Of a DNA stretch of 64,000 nt, positions 49,101 to 61,100 are shown in pieces; position 1 is the stretch's first letter, and every line of letters starts with the position of its first letter. Made by a program: the position numbers and the translations under genes. The DNA is taken from positions 18,883,764-18,947,763 of the forward strand of contig NC_088306.1 of NCBI RefSeq assembly GCF_032854445.1. Reading direction: 5' to 3'. The stretch comes from Liolophura sinensis (taxonomy: Eukaryota > Mollusca > Polyplacophora > Chitonida > Chitonidae). Under the pieces are notes generated by a model. It searched no databases. It was given only the letters and a program-made list of their open reading frames with translations, and was not told the DNA's origin.

Positions 49101-52100
49101 ATGATTTTGGACTGTCATGACAAGCTAGCTTCAGTATACCTTCATGACTAGGTAAAATCAGTTCACATTTACAACTAAAGCTTGCACTCACCTGTAATCA
49201 CAGCTTCAACCTCCTCATCAGGTGGGCCATGAGGGTCAATCTCAAAGTGAGACTCCTTGTACACCTGGGCTGTTCTAAGACCCTCCCCTGTCATGGACAC
49301 CTGGCTTCCGTCAATGATTTCAACATGGTGAGGTGAACCTGGGTAAAGTTAAAAGAAGGGTCAAATTTCTTTTTTGGCATACACTGAAAACAGATGTTGT
49401 CCAAATTATTGGCTTTCATCAGCAGTTCAATGTGCATATTGCATTCTTGATCAAGGCTGATAAGATCAAACAAGTAAGTGTTAAAGAAGCAGGAAAACAT
49501 TAATTTACCAAAACCATTTTATCTCTATTGTAGAGCATTGACAGACAGACTGGTGGACAGACAAACAGGCAGGTGGACAGATAAACAGACAAACAAATGG
49601 ACAGACAAAACTCCCCAGGTAATGGATACTGTACAGACAGACAAACAGATAGACAGACTCACTCACTCACCAGTTATTGTATCTCCATTATGCAGCAGTA
49701 CTTACAGACAGCCTCAAATATATACAGCCAGACAGACAAACAGCCAGACAGACAAACAGCCAGACAGATATACAGCCACTCACCAGGTATTGTATCTCCA
49801 TTATACAGCAGTGCCAGGGTGTGAGTGGAATGCTCCCTTGGGGTGAAGGTCACCTCGTAATGACCAGGTGTCACCTCACGAATGTTACTGCGGACAACTG
49901 CACCTCGACACTTGAGATCAACATCCAGAGAGCCTGGGCCAGCCTTGGATGTGTCAACTGGAGGTAAAGGTACATACCCAAGTACTGAAGGCTGTAAAGC
50001 TACACATTATTCATAAATACAATTAAATCTAACACGTAGATTTCACTCCAGATGCAATTATATTTACTTACTTATTGTTTTTTTATTGTGAGTTTAATGC
50101 AATACACTAATATAACAAACATTTTTGAGTACGTTTTACCAGTGAAGGAAACCGGTGTGGTGACAATAAACCATCGCCTTAGGCAACCAACTGACAAACT
50201 TTTCCACATCTAACCCACAAATTTTCACCTGCACTGAGAGCTCAACATGCAGTGATTTCTAACACATGAAGCATTATTAAATAGATTGTCACGAAGAACC
50301 CACGAATAGTGGATGCAGGGAAATTTGAGATTTATTTATTTATTTATTTGATTGGCGTTTTACGCCGTACTCAAGAATATTTCACTTATATGACAGCGGC
50401 CAGCATTATGGTGGGAGGAAACCGGGCACAGCCCGGGGGAAACCCACGACCATCTGCAGGTTGCTGACAGACCTTCCCACGTACGGCTGGAGAGGAAGCC
50501 AGCATGAGCTGGACTTGAACCCACAGCGACCGCATTGGTGAGAGACTCCTGGGTCATTACGCTGTGCTAGCACGCTAACCAACTGAGCCACGGAGGCCCC
50601 GGAAATTTGAGAACCAAGGCTGAATGAGCCCTGAAAATATGTCAATATATTTATTTACTTATTTGATCCCTGCTTAGGAATATTTCACTTATACGACGGC
50701 AGCCAGCATTATGGCAGGAGGAAACTGGGCAGAGCACGGAGGAAACCCACAACCATCTGCAGGTTGCTAGCAGACCCTTACACACACGGCTGGAGAGGAA
50801 GCCAGCACAGCTGGACTAGAACTCACAGCAACTGCATTGGTGGGAGGCTCCTGGGTCATTGCGCAGTACTGGTGTGCTGGCTCCCTCAGCCCTTTCTCTA
50901 TTTTTAGTTGTAAATTTGAACATGCACTTCTATTACAGTACAGCTCATTAAGTCTTCTTACCTTCCCAGGTGACAGGCTTGTTCAGATAAGCCTTGCTCT
51001 TGTGGGTAATCCTGACCAGATCTGGGTTGTACACATCACTGGAGAACGGGCTACCTTTGACCTCTGTATCGTCGTAAATTACATGAACTGCGTACTGACC
51101 TGTGTAAGAAAGGCACACACATGTACACAACAATTACTGGGAACAGATGCGAAGAACAAAACACATTTTTTAGAGAATATGTCTTTCTTGAGATTAATGT
51201 ATTTCCCCTGAACTTTAGTGTGTAAATATGCACTTCAGAAGAACATAAGGTTTTGATGCCAATGATTAAATTCTTCTCCTAAGAAATTAAGCAAACTTCA
51301 CATAAGGCTTTTTAAGATGCCATATAAGGTGGGTTAATCAATCAGAATCAAGCAAAATGTGCCACTTTAGGTGAAAAACAATAAGTCTTAAAAGATCAGT
51401 GAATACATACTTCTACACATATCTAATGATATAAGCCAATATTTTGCATCAATTTTATCTTGTAAAATCTCTTTCACCCAGAATATGTTTTAGGTCTAAT
51501 CCTCAATGGCTAATGTATTTCTAACTTAGGATGAATTCCTGAAATTATTTTTCAACAATTCTGAAGAAACTTGTAACTCACCAGTTTCTGTGGGGGTATA
51601 TTCCACTCTGAATGGGGTCCCACGACCTCCTGTGACCCTGGCTGGGATGTGACGACCACTCGGACCTAGAAAAAGTCACAGTAAAGATTTAAAAACAAAA
51701 TGTAACTTAAGGTTTATGGACAAGAGATGGTGCACATACTTAACAGTTATTGAACTTCATTTCAAACTGTTACTCATTTTGAATTTTTTCCTTGACATAA
51801 ATTATAAGTTTTTGTTATTAATATCTTTTATTTTATTTTTTTTAAGAAAACCACGAAACCACCGAAGATAATATTTTCCATCAAAATCAACAGAAATTTA
51901 TTCTCTTAGGTGGCCCCCCATTAATAAAACAACAGATTAGATAATCTGTAATAAAACAGATTAAATAGCACTGACTTCCCTGAAAATCAGCTGAAAGACT
52001 GCTGCGAACCATTGTTATCCATCATATTAATGATCTAAAATCCTCAGCACCTCTGTCATTTTCTTCTGAGTTTATTTTATATACTGCATTGAGCTTACCA

Positions 52101-55100
52101 ATTATTTCCACATTGCAGGAGGCAGGGTCAGTAGTCTGAGGGTCGACTTTGAATGATGTGGGGATGTTAGCCGGCACCAGTCTTAGTCCGTCACCACTCA
52201 CGTGTACACGGCTGCTGTCTGTGATCTTACACTGAAAAGGACTTCCTGTAATGTTTAAAATGAGACGCTTTAGTTTTTTTATACTGACACTGAGACTGGC
52301 AAACAGATATACCCAAAAAATTCTCTCACAGACTATATAGGTGACTGCCTCTCTCCAGGGGTGCCTGTAACATTACAACACTAAAACATAAATCTTCAAA
52401 TTTTTAAATTCATTCAATTTAATTCTAAAATTTAATTACACACTTTTTCATTTTAATTTTTATTATCTCATTTCACATTTACTTGTTTTCTAATTACCAA
52501 AAGGCCATTTTAAATATCTCATACTCTGGTTCTCCAGCTCCCTGAGCCAACTCACCTGGCACCGGGTCCCCGTTGAAGTTCACAGTCACCAAATGATTCT
52601 CAGGTGTCTGGGGGGTGAAGGTCACTTCAAACTTTGCCTCCCCCTCCTGTCTGACAAAGTTAGGGACCGTCTCGCCTTTACTAGTCACAAATATCTCCAG
52701 GTTCCCAGCTCCAGCCTTGGCGGCATCCACTGAAAACAAGAAAAACAAAAGAAGAATAGTTTAAAATTTTGAATATGCATACCTTTTAATATTTCCAACA
52801 GTGCCATTATTTTGTCCTTATTTGTCCATTATTTTCAGTAAATCTCTAAATTACAACATGTATCTTACTGACAAAGCTAAAGGGGGGAACAACTCCGGCA
52901 ATTGAATTTCTTAAATCATTAATTCCCTTAACAGGAAGGATCACCTGTTGTTCACAAGGCAGTGGCTATGTGTTTAAAATTCAAGTAATATTTAGCAGTG
53001 GAGCAACATTCACAAATTTTGTGATATTGACAAGAACCTGTAAATCAACCCACAAAATGCATTTTCTGATATATGATGGGAAAAAATGCCTCAAGTTTGA
53101 GGTAGTGCAAATATATGTCATACTTACAATGTAAAGCCACGGGTTTGCCTATTTTTCCATGGCCATCATGTCTGACAATGACACCACTAGGGTCATACAC
53201 CCGGGGCGTGAAGGGACTGCCCTTCAGCTGCATCTCAGCATAGGACACGTACACCTTGTGTTCACCTGGCATTTAAGCAAATTACAGGTGAGTCAAACCT
53301 TAACAATAAACAGGGACAATTTTTGGGGGATAATTTATTGTAATGCAATTACTCTATCCCAAGCCAAAGAAAGAATTGAAATGATAAGTCACAAATTGTT
53401 TAGTATTAGCCATTATTTTTTCCATGGATGTAACAAATTTTATTGAGATGGGCTTTCCTTGAAGACTTCTGTTTTCAAAATAAGTTGCTTATGGAGGTTG
53501 TTACAAACACACAATTCTCTTGCTTTTAAATGACTTCCAAAGACAAATACATGTACCTGAATTTACCCATCAATTTATCAGTTAACCCATCAAGTAATTT
53601 TGTATGAATTCTCAATGTAACTTTTCCATTACAACATGTCTATGATTATTCCTTCAATTTATGCGAGACACTTTATTAGATTTTAGCCTTAGATTTTAGC
53701 AAATCTCCTTGAAATCCATGGTGGAAGTCTTGTTAAAAATTTGCTCACCAACAGAATTTGGTGTCCACTCAACGCGATAGCCATCTGGACTCTCCTTGAC
53801 CCTTACAGGAAGGTCACGGCCATCAGGTCCTGAACAACAACAACATCATCTTCATGTACATACCAATAAATTCACCTGATAATATTTTTTATTATCTCTA
53901 AATTGTACAAAATATTTCATCCAAAGCTTTAAGAGTACCTTTCAGTGCCTTTTTGAACTCAACTTTATAAAAAATTATGCTCATATACAGGTAAAATGAA
54001 ATTTTAATTGTGACTTACCAGGATTATGAACATGTCTCCAGCACCATGCATTATACACATCTCAGGGTCCACTTGGACAAAAATCCATCACCAAAAAAGT
54101 ATCCATGCCAACAGGGGGGGATAACCAGGTATATGAAAAGGATATAGCTTCCACCAAAACCAGGAGCACATGCACTGACTGACACGATCAGCAAACTTCA
54201 GACACCCATACATTTTCATATCATGACTACCATGTGCAAAAAAAATAATCTTATGTACATTCTGTTTTTAAAACTGCTCATGCAACTGCACACGTACATC
54301 CCTCAAAAATTCCCCACACAATTTATTAGTGAAACAGGTTTTATTCATAATAATACAAGTCATAATTATTTGTACATGTACATTTCATGCACATAAAATA
54401 CATTACAGAACACCCAACCAAACTGCGCATAACATAGTGGTAATTATGTTTATGCACATTTAAGTTCATTTTTAAACCTGCAAGTGAGTCAGACAAATTA
54501 ACAAAGTTATTTTATGATAAAATTATTGTTACAATGTTACAAGGAATTCTAGGGCTACTTTCACAAAACTTCGTCAATTCAGTTTTTTTGTGAAAACTAG
54601 GGTAAAAACAGCAATTAAAAAGAAAGTGATGAAAAATTAATTAACATTAAATTAAGTTCATGAAAGTGACCTTCGATCAACAAAGACCTAAACTGTTTTG
54701 CCAATATATGCAATAAAAACAAGAATGTCAGGGCAAATGTCACGTACAGTAGACACATCCAAAACCTAATTAACTTGACACAAAACATTCCTCGCCTCCC
54801 ATAAAGGTGAATACTGTAATTATTCGACCCTTTCGCACATTTGCAAGCTGCTCATTCAAGCATACTTTGAAAGCATTCTTCTGTGTACACTGATAAAATA
54901 ATGCTTTATGTGAAGCCCTGAAACCAATCCAATCAATGTAGTTTTGTTTCCAAAATTAAATTAAAAAACGAGCATGAATTGCACTGAAAGTTGCTCTCTC
55001 ATATGCGAAAAGGTTAAAGAATGAGGGGAATGGTGACAAATCGTGCACAGAATATAAACATAAATAAGTATAAATGCAATAATAAAAGTTTGATAACGAT

Positions 55101-58100
55101 TTACCTTTGTAACCATGTATATAGTTTGCATACATGTATATATTTACACTGTTGTAATAAAAGTCATGCAGCATTCTCCAGCTTGATTTAGTTTACAGCG
55201 TGAGCATGCATCCAAAAACACAGCACACATCAAGATGCCAGTGTGTGAAAACAATAGTTGCTCCCCCTTGAGGACTCTACCTTTAATCTTCACACCAATG
55301 TCTCCTCCTTCGTCCCCACCACCATGGATGTTGAAATGAGTGGGGTGGTGACAGAGAACATTGTTGAGGCCTTCCCCTGATGCTGATATCTTGCTAGAGT
55401 CATAGACGTTCATTACAAATGGACTTCCTATAAAACAAAGAGCACAAATCTGTTCTAAACAGTGAACAAGCAGATCTTTAACAGACCGATAATGCAGCTT
55501 GGAATGGTCAAACATCAATGCGTAGTGTGGACTTTGTATAAATTTGTTGTGTATTACCTGATATAACTAAGATCAAAGTAAAACCAAAACTTTCACTATC
55601 CTTATATACACATGTATAAGACACATATCCACACTACTGGGCAGAAACAGTTAAATTCCAGGGCCTTGATCACATAGATCATTTACATGTGAAACACAAT
55701 ACTTAAAATAAGAGAAAAAAAGAAAAAAAAAGGGACAACATGTCTTGATATGCTATGTTCAAACTTAAGTAAATATATTTATATACAAAAAAAAATATCT
55801 TACAAAAGTAAATCTTTTCAAAACATCTGTTGTTTTTGTGCAAACAAGAAATTACGCACCTGGAACTCTATCCTTGTTATACAGCACCTGAACTTGGTGT
55901 CTGCCTGACTCGCGGGGCATAAATGCCACCTCACAAGCTCCTCCCCCTATAGGGCGAGCTTGGCTGGGCACGATGACCCCGTTATTTGTTATCACAACCT
56001 CCAGGGCACCTTCACCAGCCTCACTGGCATCAACTGTAAAGGGAGACAACTACAGTAGTGAAAATAATGTTCTGATGGGTGATTGACATCCTGAGTCTGT
56101 GGGAAAAGGTTAGTCAATCAAAATGTACCATATCAGTGCCCATGGTTTCAGGCACTGCACATTTTGCAATATTTTCTCATTTTGTTGAATTTTATAAGTA
56201 TTCTAAACATCTCTGACTGCACAAATTTGAATTTTTACAAGCTCTTAAGTATACTTTTCAAACAGCATCTAATTTCAAAGTGCCCATTCCAAAACATTTC
56301 ACTGTTAGACCTTTCACAAACATGTAACACAAATAGAAACAGAATGTGAAGAGTGCAAACGATTTCTTTTTGAACACTGGAACATGCTGCATATATTTCA
56401 TGTCAATTTCTTAACTGCTTTTAGCAAAAGAACTGAAATGTCTCGACCTTATAAAGTATTAATTTATGAACTCTTTACCTTCAAATTTCGTAGGGATTCC
56501 CACCATGCTTTGGTTGGGAAGGTCTGAGACTCGCACCCTGCTGGCGTCGTATGTCTTCACCTGGAACGGGCTGCCTTTTACTGGGATTCCTCCAAAACTC
56601 ACATTCACTTTGTGAGTTCCTACAAGAACAAGCAAATGCAAAACCACGGCTTCTGTTAATACTGGGTAATGTTAATAATGTTAACAACAATAATGTTAAC
56701 AATGTTAACAACAATAATGTTAACAATAACGTTAACAACAATAATGTTAACAACAACAATAATGTTAACAACAAAGTTATGTCAACATGCGTGATCAGCA
56801 GTGACAAGGGCGTTACCATAAAAATAGCATTAACAAGAATCTTATTTGATGAGTAAAATTTTGAGCCTCACAAAATAATGACTGCATGTATTTATTTATT
56901 TATTTGACTGGTGCTTGACACCATTACTCAAGGATATTGCACCTATACAGCAGTCAGCATTATGGTGGGAGGAAACAAGGCAGAGCCCGGGGGAAACCCA
57001 AAGCCATCCGCAGGTTGCTGGAAGACCTTCACACGTACAGCTGGAGAGGAAACCAGCATGCAGGGTGCATGTACTATGACATCCACCTACCATATATAGA
57101 ATTGAAGCAATGAAGAACAAAGGCATATATTCATGAGCAAGTAATACAAGATTTGCATGTTTGCAAATCGAACCCAATGTAGTTTTGTCTCCAAAATCAA
57201 ATTAAAAATATGCATAAATTACTCTGAAAGTTGCTCTTTCATATGCAAAAGGGTTGAGGAATTTAGGTAACTATATGGCCTATGTTCTGTTCAAACCCAA
57301 ATAATCAGCACAAAGACCACCTAACAAAGCCAGATAGTCTACAGTATTAACCCTCTCTAGCAAACCTGAAAGGATCTGTCCTGAAGGTATATTTTCCTTT
57401 TACGTGTATGAATATGGTAAATATATATTAACGTTGTCCAGAGGACAGTACCAAATTTTCCCAGGTCTCTGACAAAGCTACTAGCCAGATGATACAACTG
57501 AACTGGCAAGAGCTAGATTTGAACCTGTGACCTCATTGGTTAGGGGCTGAATGGTTGCAATAAGAATGGTGCTTTAAGGTTAGATCAAGATCGATCTTAG
57601 ATTTAAGTAAAAATTTCACATTAATCTAAAATTCAATGTCAATGACAATGTAAATTCTGCTTATGAAGTTATTGTAAAATGAATTTCAGCTAAAATAACA
57701 GAAAAGAACATGTCAAGTTTAATGATTAAATTTTGACGGAAGTCTTCATGAAGATTTCTTTGTGATCACTGGGCCTGTTGTTCCACTGATTAATTAATAG
57801 AACTTAAAGGTTTATAGTTCACCAGCTTGGACACTTTTCACTTTTTCGCAAAAATTATTGTCATCATAACAAAAATGTCCACTTTCAGTTCCTCTGCCTA
57901 TGTTCTTCGCACATCAGAAAGCAAATAATACACTCAAGGCAATTCCTCACCTACTTCCATTGGCATGTATTCGGCTCGGAAAGTACCAGAGTGCAGCGAT
58001 CCAATCAGACGAGAGCTTACTTTGCGTCCAGTTGGTGCTTAAATATGCAAATTAACACAAATGTTCACATGTAATTACATGTATCTGGCATAGCAGCAAA

Positions 58101-61100
58101 AATAGGAGAGTTCAAAAACTTATCAATTTTTATGGAACATTAAATAAAATTATAACATTATTACATAACAGCTTAATCGTTCATAATTATCTCAATTTGT
58201 GATCATGTTATAATGTAGTTAGGACTTTATATAATCACTGAAATGAAATATGGCAAATGAGAAAGCTACACAAAAGCACAAAGGATATTCATGCATAAAT
58301 CATGCAAATATGTATATGTAATGGAGAGGCATAATATAAAACGAAGACAAATGACAAATAAGATTGAAAATATGAAAAGCATATCTTACCCTAGGGGGTT
58401 AACTCCCCTTGGCAACAGCTAAATGGAGAGGGCAGTGCAAAAAACAGGACACCAGTGAGGTAGAACGTAGGAGTGTCGAAAAACAGCGCAAACATCCGTG
58501 AATGAACAAAATCACATCCCAAAGAACACAATAACAAGAATTGTGCAACACAAATATAATCACCATATAGGTATGACAAGGTCTCACAACAACGTCACTC
58601 CAGACATCCTTCCTGACAAATGCACACTTACAACTTTGATCATTCAAAATCACCTTGTCTCACACACCAAAATCACCTTGTCTAGCACACCAAAATCACC
58701 TAGTTTCACACACCAAAATCACCTAGTTTCACACACAAAAATCACCTTGTTTCACACCAAAATAACACTTCACTGATGTTTCACGCAAATCATTCCTATT
58801 CACAACTTCACACACACTAACCACGCATGTGATGGTAACACATTTAAATGTGTTTGTGTTTGAGTGTTAATTATTTAGTTCAGGTGTTCATGTGCTGTAT
58901 TGAAGTGATGTTTAATCAAATATTATTATTATCCCGGACAAAAATAATCACGTGGTAATAAAAGAGCACAACATTTCTTCTGAACAAACAATACCACGGA
59001 TTGTCACAGCACAACATTTTAACAGCATCAATTAAGCGTGCATTTTTCCTTTTATTTACCTGTCCTATTTAATCAAATACTGTAAAGAAATCAAGTCAAC
59101 ATTTTTATTTTTGTTTCAACATCAGCATATAATTTCAACTTAAGGCTTAGCTATCTTTTGTCGGCCACACAGGACATCTTTTCACATTAATGTATTGCAT
59201 GCTGCCATAATAACTTCAGATTAAATTTAAATAAACTTTCTAAACTAAACACAAAGGAGATGAATTCGCCCATCAGCCATGAATATATTTATTCCATGAA
59301 AGACACCCTGGTAAAGAATCAAAAACTGTAACAATTTTATCCAATTCACACCACCTATATATAAGAACAGTAAAACACAAAAATGATAAAAATGCCCCTT
59401 CCCTTGGTGATGATAAATAATTCATGTAAAAATGTAACCTTTAAACATGGGTCAATGGATTTCAAAATACTTGAAATGTTTCCCTTGAAACAGGTAGGAC
59501 TGTCAGCTGATTGATCCCAGATTTGAAAACGAAAGTGAAAGTAAACTGTTAAGTTGTATGATAGCAGGATCAGAAACTTACAAGTGATCTCAACAACACA
59601 GGTAAGGTCGCTCGTGTCAAATCCGGACACGGACTGTGACTGGATCACAAAATGACTGGATTCACGTACAGGTACTAAACGACGAACTTCAACATTAACT
59701 CTGGACGTATCGATCACATGACATGTGTACGGAGAACCTGGAAACAACAAAAAGTGAGAATGACTTCAGATATCTTTATTGATTGCTGATTGTTCTGTTC
59801 GTTTATCCATAAAGTTTAAGTTTAACGCTAAACATTATTTATTCACCTCTTTGAGCAATCTTTTAATTCCACAAAGAAGAAATTTTCACTGAACGGTCAA
59901 TTTTATGGGTGGAGGAAACTAGGGTGTCTGGAATAAACCACTGACCTTTGGCAAGTTATTGACAAACACGTGATGGACTAGTATGTACACAACTGGTAGA
60001 GTGAGTGAGTGCTTGGTGTTTAACGTCGTACTTAAAAATTTTTTCAGTCATATGATGACAAAGGAATCCTTAGAGTGCATGTAATGTGCCTCGTTGTTGA
60101 AGGACAGATTTCCACCGCTCTTAAATCTAGTGTTGCTTCACTGAGACGCCTTACCAAGGGCAAGTAAGCCGCACCGCCTGAGCCATTATACTGATACGGG
60201 CCAGCCAGCCGTTGCACTATCCCCTTAATGCTGAACGCCAAGCAAGGAAGCTACTTTCTCTTTTAAAGTCTTAGGTGTGACTCGTCCCAGGATTGACCCT
60301 GGATCTACCGCTCCCGAAGCAGATGCCTGACTAACTGTGCTATCGGGGTCCGGTCCAATTGGTGGAAGACAAAGGGGTTTCAACAAACGCTAGCAGTACA
60401 GGCAGCCACACAGGTATCAGCGTTGATTGCTTATTGTTACCCAAGTTGTAAGAGCAGAGGAATATGCAAATTCCCTGTTCGATGTTGCTTTTGAACGGGC
60501 ACCTCATGTGTCCTAGTGATTGAACGACAAGCACCTTTACCGAATAGAAAAACGGTTCGCTTTCCCTTCAGTAGAGGGAGCTTAGTACAAAGGTGCATGA
60601 GGACCATCTGGAATAAATACAGAAACCCATCCCTAGACAGCTCACCTGGAAGCCTTTCTCCATTAAACAAAATTTCCACGTAATGAGTGCCTGCCTCTAC
60701 AGGTGTGAAGGAGACTTTGTAGACACCTGGTCGTTGATGCGTGACCGTGTTAGGCAGGTTTCCATTGTTTACCATGATCTCCAGCTGACCTTCCCCAGCC
60801 TTTGTCACGTCAACTGGAATGGTACAGAGGTTCGTCAGGATTAACCAGGAATTTCAGACAAAACTTATTTATTTATTTGACTGAAGTTTTACGCCATACT
60901 AAAGAACATTTCAATAAGGCAAAGCCTGCCAGCATTATGGTGAAAGGAAACCGAGCACAGCCTGCGGGAAACTCGCAACCATCTGTAGGCTGCTAGCAGG
61001 CCTTCCCATGCACGACCCAAGAGGAAGCCGTTGTGACAAACTAAAAACAATATTGAAAGTTCTTTGTACTGTAACTATATTCAACACAATGCAAAGTATT

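Noticed and set aside
60044-60241. 65-codon minus-strand open frame
   Set aside because: It lies wholly inside the family-2 SINE.
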